Positions 37,269-50,793 are shown, numbered from the stretch's first letter. The stretch is DNA of 64,000 nucleotides from REEB95 sp963810055 (GCA_963810055.1 CAWEME010000008.1:124001-188000); one strand, 5' to 3'. The notes: generated by a model from the sequence alone, not told the origin. Made by a program: numbers and translations.

Positions 37269-38258
37269 CTATTGCGGGGCGAGACCGGCGAAAGGGTCGC
37301 GTTCCTGGCTTTCCTCGAAACCGAAAAAAGCCCAGGTCTCCTTCATGTGCGGCGGCAGCGGCGCCATGACAATGAGGGTACCCCCCTGTGGATGCGGAAT
37401 CGAAAGAGCCCTGGCATGGAGATGCAACAGCCGTGTTCCCGGCACGCCTTTCACTTGCGCGCCTGCGCCGCCATATTTTCCGTCGCCCAGGATTGGCGTG
37501 CCCAGCGCCGCGCAGTGCACGCGCAGCTGATGGGTGCGGCCGGTCACCGGCTCGAGCGCGAGCCAGGCGACCCGGTCACCGGCATGGGCGACGGTCCTGT
37601 AATATGTCACGGCGCGCTTGCCCTCCTCGTCGGGCACGACGCGCTCGCCCAGTTTGCCCGGCAGCTTGGCGAGTTTCTGGTCGATGCGGCCTTGGCGCTT
37701 TTCCGGCGTTCCGACGACTGCGGCCCAATAGATCTTGCGCGTCGATTTCTCGCGGAAGGCCTGGGCGAGCTTCGCCGCCGCGCGGGCATTGCGCGCCAGC
37801 ACCAGCACGCCGCTGGTGTCCTTGTCGAGGCGATGAACCAGGCGCGGGCGCTCGGCGGCGTCGAATCTCAGCGCATCCAACATGCCGTCGAGATGGCGCG
37901 CGGTGTTGGTGCCACCCTGCACCGCCAGGCCGTGCGGCTTGTCGATCACGATCACGTCGTCGTCGCGGTGCAGCACGGTGGCCTGGATCAGCCGCGCCTC
38001 GCGCGCGCTGGGCGGCGTTGACTGGCGCGGCGGCGCCGATGCCGGGTTGAGATCGCCCAAAGGCGGCACACGCACGATCTGGCCTGTGGTCACATGGTCG
38101 CGGGCTTTCGCGCGCTTGCCGTCGAGCCTGATCTGGCCGGTGCGCAGCAGCTTCTCCAGCTTGCCGTGGCCGAGCCCGGGGAAATGCCGCTTGAACCAGC
38201 GGTCGAGGCGGATCTCGGAATCATCGGCCGAGACCGCGATGGATTGGACCTGTCCCAT
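37269..38258 (-). CDS. RluC/RluD-family ribosomal pseudouridine synthase
   Basis: This 329-residue enzyme converts specific uridines in 23S rRNA to pseudouridine. An S4 RNA-binding domain spans about residues 16-70 (LDRWFKRHFPGLGHGKLEKLLRTGQIR). The catalytic motif HRLDKDTSGVLVLARN carries Asp145. TYYRTVAH and GRTHQLRVHCAALGTPILGDGKYGG follow. RluC is the likely type because alphaproteobacteria keep it next to ATP12, but RluD cannot be excluded. Confidence 0.93.
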   Translation of the reverse strand: MGQVQSIAVSADDSEIRLDRWFKRHFPGLGHGKLEKLLRTGQIRLDGKRAKARDHVTTGQIVRVPPLGDLNPASAPPRQSTPPSAREARLIQATVLHRDDDVIVIDKPHGLAVQGGTNTARHLDGMLDALRFDAAERPRLVHRLDKDTSGVLVLARNARAAAKLAQAFREKSTRKIYWAAVVGTPEKRQGRIDQKLAKLPGKLGERVVPDEEGKRAVTYYRTVAHAGDRVAWLALEPVTGRTHQLRVHCAALGTPILGDGKYGGAGAQVKGVPGTRLLHLHARALSIPHPQGGTLIVMAPLPPHMKETWAFFGFEESQERDPFAGLAPQ

Positions 38259-38342
38259 GCCGCGAATTTAACCGCGGCGGAGGCCGGACACCACCCCGGG
38301 ACTTTAAGTCTCGGCCCCGGGGATCAGACCTGGTTTAGGCGC

Positions 38343-38657
38343 TCAGGCCCAGTGGCCGCGCACCCAAAGCCAGCCGCGCGGGCCTTGCACCCAATGGCCA
38401 GGCACCCAATGCGCGCCCATGCGGGGCGGGTGCACGTAACGGCCGCGCACCCAGACATATTGGGTGCCGTTCCAGCGCCAAAAGCCGGGGCGCCATTCCA
38501 TCGGCGGGCCGGGCGGCGGTGGCGGCATGACCTCGGCCTGAGGCGCGGGCGGCGCGATATTGACGTAGACTTGTGCGGCTTGGGCCAGGGAAATGCCCGT
38601 GATCAGCGCCAGGGCGGCAGCGCCAATTCGGCAGGTTGCGAGAAAAGACTTGTTCAT
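38343..38657 (-). CDS. Secreted tryptophan-rich repeat protein (YXWGXW-like)
   Basis: This 104-residue protein has a signal peptide (MNKSFLATCRIGAAALALITG then SLAQAAQ). A Pro-rich linker follows, then repeated W-x-P-G-x-W units: WRPGFWRWNGTQYVWVRGRY, HWVPGHWVQGPRGWLWVRGHW. This matches the exported YXWGXW-repeat families of proteobacteria, whose function is unknown. It stands alone between an rRNA-modification gene and rarA. Confidence 0.8.
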   Translation of the reverse strand: MNKSFLATCRIGAAALALITGISLAQAAQVYVNIAPPAPQAEVMPPPPPGPPMEWRPGFWRWNGTQYVWVRGRYVHPPRMGAHWVPGHWVQGPRGWLWVRGHWA

Positions 38658-38757
38658 TGGGGGTCACTCCAGGGGGCAGGTAACCGGTTTATAGGGCGCC
38701 GGAACGGACGTCGTGCCCGCCTATCAGTGGCGGATACATAAGATTAGAACTTAAGAA

Positions 38758-40074
38758 TTATGGCTTATTTTTGTTTTTTGGCGCGGCCTCGCGCACTTGG
38801 CCGCGGAGCTTTTCCCAATAATCCAGCCGTTTCTTGATCTCGCGCTCAAAGCCGCGCTCGATCGGGCGGTAGAAATTCATCCGTTCCATGCCCTCAGGAA
38901 AATAATTGAGGCCGGAAAAACCTTCTTCCGTGTCCGGATCATAGACATAGCCCTCGCTATAGCCCAGCTTGCGCATGAGTTTGGTCGGCGCGTTGACGGC
39001 GTGCATCGGCGGCATCAACGATCCGCTTTCCTTGGCCGCGCGCATCGCCTGGCCGAAGGCCATGTAGCCGGCCACGGATTTTGGCGATGTCGCAAGATAG
39101 ATCACGGCTTGCGCCAGCGCCAATTCGCCCTCGGGAGATCCCAGGCGGTCATAGGTTTCCCACGCGGCGATCGCCTGCGGCAGCGCGGCGGGGTCGGCCA
39201 TGCCGACATCCTCGATCGCCATGCGCACCAGGCGCCGGGCGATATAGATCGGATGCTCGCCTCCGGCCAGCATGCGCGCGAGCCAGTAAAGCGCCGCGTC
39301 CACGTCCGAGCCGCGAACGGATTTATGCAGCGCGCTGATGAGGTTGTAATGGCCCTCTTGCGCCTTGTCATAAAGCGGCGCGCGTTTCTGCACCGCCGCC
39401 ATCAGGCCCGCCGTGTCGAGCTTGGTGCCCTTGGGCAATTCCGCCAGCTCCTCGGCGAGGTTGAGGATGAAACGGCCGTCGCCATCGGCCATCGCTTTCA
39501 GTGCCTGCCGGGCGCCTTCATCGAGCGGCAGAGTGAGTTTCAAGGCCGCCTCGGCGCGCGCGAGTAGCGTTTCGAGCGCCGCTTCGTCCAGCCGATGCAG
39601 TACGAAAACCTGGCAACGCGACAGCAACGCCCCGATCAGCTCGAAGGACGGATTTTCCGTCGTCGCGCCGATCAGCGTCACGGTGCCGTCCTCGACATAG
39701 GGCAGGAACCCGTCCTGCTGGGCGCGGTTGAAGCGGTGAATTTCATCGACAAACAGCAGCGTGCCCTGGCCACCGAGGCGGCGCTTCTTGGCGGCGTCGA
39801 ACAGCTTCCTGAGATCGGCCACGCCCGAGAACACGGCGGAGAGAGGTTCGAAATGCATTTCCGTCGCTTCGGCCAGAAGCCGCGCGATGGTGGTCTTGCC
39901 GCAGCCCGGCGGCCCCCACAGGATCATCGAAGCCAGCCGCCGCGCCGCCACCATGCGCCCGAGCGGCGCCTCGGGCTTGAGGAGGTGGTCCTGGCCCACC
40001 ACCTCGGCCAGATTCTTGGGCCGTAGCCGGTCGGCGAGCGGGCGCGGCGCCTGTTGCTCGAATAGGCCGATCAT
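38758..40074 (-). CDS. rarA: Replication-associated recombination protein A (RarA/MgsA)
   Basis: RarA (438 residues) is a clamp-loader-like AAA+ ATPase that acts at stalled forks. PLADRLRPKNLAEVVGQDHLL opens it. Walker A is GPPGCGKTTIARLL (about residues 54-67), Walker B LLFVDEIHRFN, and sensor GATTENPSFE. The C-terminal tetramerisation part has ALHKSVRGSDVDAALYWLARML and GEHPIYIARRLVR. The start overlaps the protease stop by 4 bases, so lipB-degQ-rarA form one unit. Confidence 0.97.
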   Translation of the reverse strand: MIGLFEQQAPRPLADRLRPKNLAEVVGQDHLLKPEAPLGRMVAARRLASMILWGPPGCGKTTIARLLAEATEMHFEPLSAVFSGVADLRKLFDAAKKRRLGGQGTLLFVDEIHRFNRAQQDGFLPYVEDGTVTLIGATTENPSFELIGALLSRCQVFVLHRLDEAALETLLARAEAALKLTLPLDEGARQALKAMADGDGRFILNLAEELAELPKGTKLDTAGLMAAVQKRAPLYDKAQEGHYNLISALHKSVRGSDVDAALYWLARMLAGGEHPIYIARRLVRMAIEDVGMADPAALPQAIAAWETYDRLGSPEGELALAQAVIYLATSPKSVAGYMAFGQAMRAAKESGSLMPPMHAVNAPTKLMRKLGYSEGYVYDPDTEEGFSGLNYFPEGMERMNFYRPIERGFEREIKKRLDYWEKLRGQVREAAPKNKNKP

Positions 40075-41493
40075 CGGACCACGGCCGTAAAGGTCTTGTC
40101 GCCGCGGCGGATAACGATGGTCCAGGGCGGGGCGCCCGTGCCCAGCACGTTCCTCAGCTGCGTCACGTTCTCGACCTTCTTGTGGTTGACGCTGGTCACC
40201 AAATCGTTGGCACGGACGCCCAGTCGCTCGGCCGGCGATCCCGGCTTAACCCTGATCACGACCACGCCGGTCTGGTCGGACTTGAAATTGAGCTCTTCAT
40301 TAAAGGCGGGATTGAGGTTACCCACGGTTACGCCGGCCAGCGGCGAGGTTCCTTCGATCTCGGCAACCTCTCGCGCCGGAGTCTCGGGCGGCACGACCAA
40401 CATCGCCGTGGCGTCGCGCGACTTGCCGTCGCGCCACAGCGTCAATTTCACCGGCACGTCGGTGCCCAAGGTCGCGAGACGGAAACGCAAGCTTTCGGAA
40501 TCCTCAATGTCGTGCCCTCCGATCGCGAGAATGACGTCGCCGTTCTTGACGCCGGCCTTGGCGGCCGGCCCACTCAGGCGACACGTCTTTCACCAGCACG
40601 CCGGTCGGATGTGGCAGCCCTAGCTTGACCGCGTTTTCGGATGTCATGTCCTCGCCCATGACGCCGAGCCAGGGATGTACCACGTGTTTTCCTTTTTCCG
40701 CAGCGTCGACCATCGGCCGCACCAGCACCGACGGAATGGCGAAGCCGATGCCGATCGAGCCGCCCGATTCCGAGAAGATGGCTGTGTTGATGCCCATCAG
40801 CTTGCCGTCGACATCGACCAGTGCGCCGCCCGAATTGCCCGGATTGATCGCGGCGTCGGTCTGGATGTAGGAGCCGAAATCGCTGAGGCCTATGCCGGTG
40901 CGCGCCAGGCCGGAGACGATGCCGCTGGTCACGGTCTGGCCGACGCCAAAGGGATTGCCGATCGCCAGCACCATGTCGCCCACTTGCAGCTGATCGCTGT
41001 CGCCCAGTTCCAGCACCGGCAGGTGTTCGTTCGGCACGTTGATCTTGAGCACGGCGAGGTCGACTCGTTCGTCGGTCAACAGAATCTTGGCGTCGAATTC
41101 GCGCCGGTCAGACAGTACCACGGTCACGTCCTGCGCTTCCTTGATGACGTGGTAATTGGTGATGATAAGCCCGTTGGGATCGACGATGACGCCTGAGCCA
41201 AGAGAATTGAGCACGCGTTCGCGCGGAATGCCGAGGCGCTGGAGCTCGGGGCCGAACAGGCGGCGGAAGATTGGATCATTGAGCAGCGGTGACTGGTTCT
41301 TCACCACCCGGCGCGAATAGACGTTCACCACCGCGGGTGCTGCCTTTTTCACGATCGGGGCAAAGGACTGGTGAACGGCCTCGCGGGTCGGCGGTGGTGC
41401 CAGCGTCGGCGCGGCGTTTTGCGCTATGGCCGAACCCACCACCAGCAACAAAGCTGCCAGCGCCACCGGAATCCATCGCAGTGACAATCTCAT
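40071..41493 (-). pseudogene. Periplasmic serine protease DegQ/HtrA family, one +1 frameshift
   Basis: This Do-type protease has a signal peptide (RWIPVALAALLLVVGSAIA). The trypsin-like domain has catalytic His115 (NYHVI), Asp145 (ERVDLAVLK) and Ser221 (NPGNSGGAL). A first PDZ domain begins with HPWLGVMGEDMTSENA and a second with GVTVGNLNPAFNEEL. The frame breaks in the first PDZ after DVSPEWA. One extra G near 40567 explains it: without it EWAAAKAGVKNGDVILAIGGHDI is restored. It is probably a sequence error. The ORF overlaps lipB and rarA by 4 bases each. Confidence 0.88.
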
Positions 41494-42206
41494 GCTCCCG
41501 GGTCCTTCGTCTTGATTGAAGCCGATCCTAGCCCATCGCCTCCATCCCGGGCAGCGGAGAAGATAGCGCAGAAATTTTGCCTTAGGGCGGCATCAAGCTG
41601 CGTCATCGGAATCTTGATCCCGAGTTCCGCGAGCGAAGTGACGCCGTGCTGGCTGATGCCGCAGGGCACGATGCCGCGGTAATGGCCGAGATCGGGATTG
41701 AGATTGATTGAGACGCCGTGATAGCTCACGCCCTGGCGCACGCGCACGCCGATGGCGGCGATCTTGCTTTCACGCCCCCCACCCTGGTCGATCCAAATGC
41801 CCACCCTGCCGGGCCGCCGCTCGCCCTTGAGGCCGAACACGCCCAGGGTGCGGATCAGCCATTCCTCGAGCCCGGTCACATAGGCGCGTAGATCGCCGCC
41901 GCGCGCCTTGAGATCGAGCATGACATAGGCCACGCGCTGTCCCGGCCCGTGATAGGTCCATTGCCCGCCGCGGCCGGTACGGAAAACCGGCAGGATGGCA
42001 TCGACCAGATCCTCCTCCTTGGCGCTGGTTCCGGCGGTATAGAGCGGCGGATGCTCCAACAGCCAGACCAGCTCTGCGGCACTGCCTTCGCGGATGGCAT
42101 GGACGCGGGCCTCCATCGCCTCCACCGCCCGGTCATAGGCCACGGGCCTTGCGCTGGTCTGCCATTCGATTTCAGTCTTTGGGCCGGTCTTGCTTGCTAT
42201 GGGCAT
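41490..42206 (-). CDS. lipB: Octanoyltransferase LipB
   Basis: LipB (238 residues) moves octanoyl from ACP to lipoyl-domain lysines in lipoate synthesis. The family motif RGGQWTYHGPGQRVAYVMLDL (about residues 77-97) and the ESKIAAIGVRVRQGVSYHG element with the catalytic Lys are present. GIVPCGISQHGVTSL holds the catalytic Cys. The start ATG is upstream of tRNA-Leu, from which it diverges. Confidence 0.97.
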   Translation of the reverse strand: MPIASKTGPKTEIEWQTSARPVAYDRAVEAMEARVHAIREGSAAELVWLLEHPPLYTAGTSAKEEDLVDAILPVFRTGRGGQWTYHGPGQRVAYVMLDLKARGGDLRAYVTGLEEWLIRTLGVFGLKGERRPGRVGIWIDQGGGRESKIAAIGVRVRQGVSYHGVSINLNPDLGHYRGIVPCGISQHGVTSLAELGIKIPMTQLDAALRQNFCAIFSAARDGGDGLGSASIKTKDPGA

Positions 42207-42274
42207 GAGGATTTGGTAATCAGCCGCGCCATCGGCGGCAATCGCTATCTAATATATAGTATCGCCGTTGCATC

Positions 42275-42361
42275 GCGGTCGTGGCGGAATTGGTAGACGC
42301 GCTAGCTTGAGGTGCTAGTGGGGGAAACCCCTTGGAAGTTCGAGTCTTCTCGACCGCACCA
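42275..42361 (+). tRNA. tRNA-Leu (anticodon GAG)
   Basis: This is a class II tRNA of 87 bases. The acceptor stem is GCGGTCG/CGACCGC, the anticodon stem CTAGC/GCTAG, and the loop TTGAGGT has anticodon GAG at 42309-42311. It has a long variable arm (GGGGGAAACCCCTT), T-loop TTCGAGT, and encoded CCA. An AT-rich TATATAGTAT box about 20 bases upstream could be its -10 region. Confidence 0.97.
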
Positions 42362-42419
42362 TTTGTGTCTTATTTGGCTGATATTCATAGGTGCCGCCCA
42401 CAAATGATCGGGGGTCGCC

Positions 42420-42932
42420 ATGAGTTTCGAATTCACGGTTTCCGACGTCATTCCGGCCTCGCCCCAGTCAATTTACAAAGCCTGGCTCGACGCCAAGGGC
42501 CATACGGCCATGACCGGCGGCAAGGCGGCGCAATGCTCGGCCGAGCCCGGCAGTACCTTCACCGCCTGGGACGGCTATATCACCGGCCGGAACTTGGAGC
42601 TTGAGCCTTACTGGCGGATCGTACAATCCTGGCGCACCACCAAATTCACCGCCCCAGATCCCAATTCACGGATTGAAGTCGTCTTGGAGCCGGTGCCAAG
42701 CGGCACGCGCGTCTCCGTGCATCACAGCAACGTGCCCGATGGCCACACCAGCTATCGTGACGGCGGCTGGCAGCGCAGCTATTTCGAGCCGATGAAACTC
42801 TATTTCGCCGGCGCGCTGACGCCTGCGAAAAGAGCCGCCAAGAAATCCGCGAGCAAGGCGAAGAAGACCAAGCGGCGGACCAAAAAGCGGCCCCAAAAGC
42901 GGACCAGGCGGAACAAGAAAAAGAAAAGGTGA
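42420..42932 (+). CDS. SRPBCC/AHSA1-domain protein with basic C-terminal tail
   Basis: This 170-residue protein has an SRPBCC (START-like, AHSA1) fold over about residues 1-135. MSFEFTVSDVIPASPQSIYKAWLDAKGH, then WDGYITGRNLELEPYWRIVQSWRT and GGWQRSYFEPMKLYF are typical. Members bind hydrophobic ligands or act as co-chaperones. From about residue 137 the protein is almost only Lys, Arg and Ala (KKSASKAKKTKRRTKKRPQK). This tail is unusual and could bind nucleic acid. Confidence 0.85.
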   Translation: MSFEFTVSDVIPASPQSIYKAWLDAKGHTAMTGGKAAQCSAEPGSTFTAWDGYITGRNLELEPYWRIVQSWRTTKFTAPDPNSRIEVVLEPVPSGTRVSVHHSNVPDGHTSYRDGGWQRSYFEPMKLYFAGALTPAKRAAKKSASKAKKTKRRTKKRPQKRTRRNKKKKR

Positions 42933-42961
42933 TCGGCCGCCTGGAGGTGCGGCGGCCGATC
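42931..42961. terminator. Hairpin between convergent genes
   Basis: A perfect 11-bp stem (GATCGGCCGCC / GGCGGCCGATC) with a 9-base loop begins at the stop codon of the SRPBCC gene. It separates it from the convergent Spy-like gene. There is no T run on either side. It may act as a bidirectional or Rho-linked terminator, or as an mRNA-end stabiliser. Confidence 0.5.
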
Positions 42962-42987
42962 AGGGGTTAGCCACGTTCAGTTGAGAA

Positions 42988-43488
42988 TCAGTGGAAGCCG
43001 TGGCGATGATGCCGGTGCGGCGCCATCAGTTCGTCGGCCGCCTTCTTTTGCTGGTCCGACAAGCTGTCATAAAGCGGGCGGAAGGCGGCGAGGAAGCGGG
43101 TCGATTGCTGCGCTTTGAGCGCGGCGAAGCGGCCTCGTGCCTCGAGACTCTGCACCGCATTATGCGTCTCGGTGCCCGCCTTGGCGCGCATCTGGGCTAA
43201 ATTGGCGTCCAACTCCTTGGCATTGTCGCGCATCACCTGGGCGAGCTTGTCCCATTGCGCCTGCTGTTGGGGTGTGATGCCGAGCTCGGCCTTGAGAAAG
43301 GCGATGCGGCCTTCGATATGACGGCTGGCGCTCCAATGCGGATGATCGGGCTTGGCCATCTGCGCTTGGGCCGGGGCGGTGGAAGCAGGCAGCGCAGATT
43401 GCGCGAAAGCGCCTTGGGTCGAAAAACCCGCGCCGCCAAGTCCGGCAAGCAACGCGAGCATGGAAATGACGGCGATCTGTCTCTTCAC
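42988..43488 (-). CDS. Spy/CpxP-like periplasmic LTXXQ-type protein
   Basis: This 166-residue protein has a signal peptide (MKRQIAVISMLALLAGLGGAG .. GAFA) and a helical mature part with LGITPQQQAQWDKLAQVM and YDSLSDQQKKAADEL. These two LTxxQ-like repeats are the mark of the Spy/CpxP chaperone family. A His-rich end (HRHHRHGFH) could bind metal. I chose the GTG at 43488, which has AGGAG 8 bases upstream. The upstream frame lacks a signal-peptide start. Confidence 0.85.
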   Translation of the reverse strand: MKRQIAVISMLALLAGLGGAGFSTQGAFAQSALPASTAPAQAQMAKPDHPHWSASRHIEGRIAFLKAELGITPQQQAQWDKLAQVMRDNAKELDANLAQMRAKAGTETHNAVQSLEARGRFAALKAQQSTRFLAAFRPLYDSLSDQQKKAADELMAPHRHHRHGFH

Positions 43489-43636
43489 GATATATCTCCT
43501 AGGCGTTTCTCTGTCCCTCGAAGGGGGCCTGCCAAATTCTAGGAGCCATATGCTCGTGTCATCCCCCGGCCTCGCCATCATTGCAACAATGTAATGGGGG
43601 ACTAGACTGCGTTTCATACCATAAGGGGAAGGCGTG

Positions 43637-44542
43637 ATGAGATTGCCCAAATCGGTGCGCGTCAACGAGGTCGGTCCGCGCGACGGGTTGCAGAATGAAT
43701 CCAAGACCGTGCCCAGCGCAGTCAAGATCGCGCTGATCGAGCAACTGGCCGATGCCGGGCTGAAGGCGATCGAGGCCGGCAGTTTCGTCTCGCCCAAATG
43801 GGTTCCGCAAATGGCCGACACCGCCGAAGTGCTGAAGGGCCTGAAGCCGCGCGCGGACGTCTCCTATCAGGTGCTGGTGCCGAACATGAAGGGCTTCGAG
43901 GCGGCCAAGGCGGCCCAGGTGAAGGAGATCGCAGTATTCGCCGCCGCCTCCGAAACCTTCTCACAACGCAACATCAATTGCGGGATCGAGGAAAGCCTCG
44001 CGCGTTTCCTGCCCGTGGCCAATGCCGCAAAACGCGAAGGCATGCGTATGCGGGGCTACATCTCCTGCGTCATTGATTGTCCTTATGATGGACATGTCGA
44101 ACCAAAGACAGTCGCAGTCGTGGCGGAGAAGCTCCTAAAGCTCGGCTGCTATGAGATCTCGCTCGGTGACACCATCGGCACCGGCACGCCCGCGCGCGTG
44201 ATCAAGATGATCGAGGCGGCGGCGAAGAAAGTGCCGCTGAAGCGCCTTGCCATCCATTGCCACGATACCTACGGCCAGGCGCTGGCCAATATCCTGGCTG
44301 CGCTCGAATGCGGCGTGGCGGTGGTGGACAGTTCGGTGGCGGGCTTGGGCGGCTGCCCTTACGCGCCGGGTGCCGCGGGCAATGTGGCGAGCGAAGACGT
44401 GATCTATATGCTCGATGGGCTCGGCATCAAGACGGGCGTGCATCTCGGGCGGCTCGCGGCGGCCGGGCGGTTCATCTGTGCGGAGTTGGGGCGCGAGCCC
44501 GCCTCCAAATGCGCCAAGGCGCTCGCGTCCAGGGCGGCTTGA
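43637..44542 (+). CDS. Hydroxymethylglutaryl-CoA lyase
   Basis: This 301-residue TIM-barrel enzyme splits HMG-CoA to acetyl-CoA and acetoacetate in leucine breakdown. VRVNEVGPRDGLQNESKTVP is the metal and substrate entry, and RGYISCVIDCPYDG lies mid-barrel. The HMG-CoA lyase signature SVAGLGGCPYAPGAAGNVASED with the catalytic Cys is complete. ATG at 43637 is chosen; a GTG lies one codon earlier. The carboxylase genes nearby may also serve branched-chain amino acid breakdown. Its stop overlaps the next start. Confidence 0.95.
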   Translation: MRLPKSVRVNEVGPRDGLQNESKTVPSAVKIALIEQLADAGLKAIEAGSFVSPKWVPQMADTAEVLKGLKPRADVSYQVLVPNMKGFEAAKAAQVKEIAVFAAASETFSQRNINCGIEESLARFLPVANAAKREGMRMRGYISCVIDCPYDGHVEPKTVAVVAEKLLKLGCYEISLGDTIGTGTPARVIKMIEAAAKKVPLKRLAIHCHDTYGQALANILAALECGVAVVDSSVAGLGGCPYAPGAAGNVASEDVIYMLDGLGIKTGVHLGRLAAAGRFICAELGREPASKCAKALASRAA

Positions 44543-44961
44543 TGGCGCTTCATTTGATCAAGATGGCGGTTGGGGTTTCCGACCTGGCCGAGCTTAAAAA
44601 ATTGCAGAAGCAGCGGCGCAAGGAGCGCGGCCGCGCCTGCTTCTACACCCGCAACACCCCCAAGCGCGCCGAGGAGCTGCTGGACGGCGGTTCGGTCTTT
44701 TGGGTCATCCGGCGCCGGGTGATGGCGCGCCAGCGTTTGAAACGCATCGGTCACGCCATCGGCAAGGACGGAAGGCGCTACTGTGCAATCGAATACGAAA
44801 TGAAGCTGGTCCCGGTGATGCCCCGGCCTTATCGCGCCTTCCAGGGCTGGCGCTATCTAACGCCGGCCAACGCGCCGCCCGACCGGCCCAAGGGGGTCGA
44901 TTCTGGCGAGCGCCTGCCGCCCAAGCTCGCCAAGGAGCTGCGCGAATTGGGGCTGCTTTAG
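44542..44961 (+). CDS. DUF1489 family protein
   Basis: This 139-residue protein of the alphaproteobacterial DUF1489 family has no known function. MALHLIKMAVGVSDLAELKKLQ opens it, followed by TRNTPKRAEELLDGGSVFWVIRRRVMARQRL and the Arg/Pro-rich end PRPYRAFQGWRYL. Its ATG shares one base with the HMG-CoA lyase stop. The next 470 bases to the rRNA operon hold only rrn control sequences. Confidence 0.88.
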   Translation: MALHLIKMAVGVSDLAELKKLQKQRRKERGRACFYTRNTPKRAEELLDGGSVFWVIRRRVMARQRLKRIGHAIGKDGRRYCAIEYEMKLVPVMPRPYRAFQGWRYLTPANAPPDRPKGVDSGERLPPKLAKELRELGLL

Positions 44962-45088
44962 GCCTCTCCCTTGATCCAGAACGGTTATAGAACAAGGGGT
45001 TAGCTCGGTCCGCTCGCCCTTCCGCCACTTAGGCCCGGAAGCACCCTGTGGATAGGCTGAATACCGGGCAAAAAAGCCATGGAAAGAC

Positions 45089-45118
45089 TGGACAAACGCG
45101 GTCCGGCGGGCCTATACC
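45089..45118 (+). promoter_or_regulatory. Candidate rRNA operon promoter
   Basis: TGGACA (45089-45094) and TATACC (45113-45118) are 18 bases apart, about 320 bases upstream of mature 16S. This is typical of an alphaproteobacterial rrn promoter. No UP element was assessed. No gene is supported in 44962-45437. Confidence 0.55.
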
Positions 45119-45273
45119 ATGCGCCCGGTCGCCCGACGGGGTGGCCTCCGCGAACCAGGTAATGCCGCACGCAGCGGTTTTGCTGCGGGTGGTTTTGTCG
45201 GCTCAACCCAAAACGCCGTTCCATCGGCGTTGAGCCGGCTGCTGGTTCGGCGACAATTTTTGTTTTCGTGCGT

Positions 45274-45286
45274 TCGGTCTTTGACA
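45274..45286 (+). promoter_or_regulatory. boxA-like antitermination element in rrn leader
   Basis: TCGGTCTTTGACA resembles the bacterial boxA (TGCTCTTTAACA), which loads NusB-S10 on the rRNA transcript. It lies between the promoter and 16S, the expected place. Confidence 0.5.
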
Positions 45287-45437
45287 TCGTTGAGAAGAGG
45301 AAGGGATGCGCAGGCGGCGGCGCCAAATCGGTGTCGTTCGAATGCGCATTAGTAAGGAATGTCAATTCCGAGCCGATGCAAATCGTACGATGCCAGGACT
45401 TTGCCGGTCGATCCCGCAAGGGAAAAACCGGCGAGGC

Positions 45438-46908
<1,471 letters not shown>

Positions 46909-47046
46909 GGAACTGGAGGATGGAAGGCACTCACGCCGACCTTCTCTGGTCATCCACAATGGCAGATCGACGGATCTGCCTCCGGCGCCGCCGCCGTCGC
47001 ATCCCTTCCCCGATCCGAAAGCTGGCAGAGGCTCGCTTATCGGCAT

Positions 47047-47123
47047 GGGCTCGTAGCTCAGTTGGTTAGAGCGCGCGCTTGATAAGCGTGAGGTCGGAAG
47101 TTCAAATCTTCCCGGGCCCACCA
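47047..47123 (+). tRNA. tRNA-Ile (anticodon GAT)
   Basis: 77-base tRNA in the 16S-23S spacer with acceptor GGGCTCG/CGGGCCC, anticodon loop with GAT (CTTGATAAG), T-loop TTCAAAT and encoded CCA. Confidence 0.98.
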
Positions 47124-47159
47124 TTCCACTGTCGGCGATCCACTATCAGCTTGAAAGGC

Positions 47160-47235
47160 GGGGGTGTAGCTCAGTTGGGAGAGCGCCTGCTTTGCAAGCA
47201 GGAGGTCAGCGGTTCGATTCCGCTCACCTCCACCA
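47160..47235 (+). tRNA. tRNA-Ala (anticodon TGC)
   Basis: 76-base tRNA in the 16S-23S spacer with acceptor GGGGGTG/CACCTCC, anticodon loop TTTGCAA with TGC, T-loop TTCGATT and encoded CCA. Confidence 0.98.
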
Positions 47236-47381
47236 TTCTGTACGGATCGGGATAAACAACGAATTACGCCGGCGGAGCGTTCTCCGCCAGGCCATGGTCT
47301 TTGACAAGGTGAAGAGGGAGTATCCGAAGCGTTTCGACGCCGGCGCCATCGTGCGCAATCCGGCGGAGAGGGGCTTCGGGA

Positions 47382-47424
47382 GAATGAAGAGTGTCTTCAT
47401 GCGAGATCTTCGATTGCGGGGCTT
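47382..47424 (+). other. 5' half of the pre-23S processing stem
   Basis: GAATGAAGAGTG (47382-47393) and GCGGGGCTT (47416-47424) are exact complements of CACTCTTCATTC (50286-50297) and AAGCCCCGC (50255-50263) beyond the 3' end of 23S. Pairing would loop out the whole 23S and give the long stem that RNase III cuts in rRNA maturation. The rest of the Ala-23S spacer (47236-47449) holds no gene. Confidence 0.7.
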
Positions 47425-47449
47425 CGCCCTGCAAGCGACGGGTTTTGCG

Positions 47450-50196
<2,747 letters not shown>

Positions 50197-50350
50197 GCAT
50201 CGTCTCTTGGCTGCATTGCCTTGCAGAGCAAGAGAGCCTTTCGCTTGCAGAGCCAAGCCCCGCGATCGAGGATCCCGCTTGAAGGCACTCTTCATTCCAT
50301 GCGCAAAGACGCCGGCCAGGCCGGCGCGGTTGCAAGCGCGACGCTTGATT

Positions 50351-50470
50351 GGCTTGGTGGTTATGGCGGGGGAGTAAGCACCCGATCCCATCCCGAACTC
50401 GGCCGTGAAAGCCCTCAGCGCCGATGGTACTGTGTCCTAAGACACGGGAGAGTAGGTCGCCGCCAAGCCT
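50351..50470 (+). rRNA. 5S ribosomal RNA
   Basis: 120 bases with terminal helix GGCTTGG/CCAAGCC and the conserved CCGATCCCATCCCGAACTCGG loop region, split here by normal 5S structure. It lies about 155 bases after 23S and 100 bases before tRNA-fMet. Confidence 0.95.
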
Positions 50471-50569
50471 ATCAAGCGCCGCGTTTTCCTCTACGACGTT
50501 TCCGCATACTCCCTTTTCAGCCTTGTCAGTTCGTGTTTTGCGCCGCCTAGCTTTGCGCATCGATGGTGA

Positions 50570-50646
<77 letters not shown>

Positions 50647-50768
50647 CCTTTTTCAAATATATATCAATAAGTTAGATAATAATTTGTGTACCGGATATGT
50701 TCGTTTTCCCATTTGCAGGAAGCATACCGGAAGCACCTGGACCGAATTAAATCAAGCAACAAGCAATT

Positions 50769-50793
50769 AGCCCACCAAATTGGTGGGCTTTTT
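50769..50793 (+). terminator. Rho-independent terminator downstream of the rrn operon
   Basis: The stem AGCCCACC/GGTGGGCT with a 5-base loop is followed by TTTTT. It lies 120 bases after tRNA-fMet. It is a textbook terminator, either for the rrn transcript or left from an element inserted next to the tRNA. The rest of 50647-50846 shows no gene; it holds a direct repeat TGTGGAAGC (twice, near 50810-50830). Confidence 0.8.
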
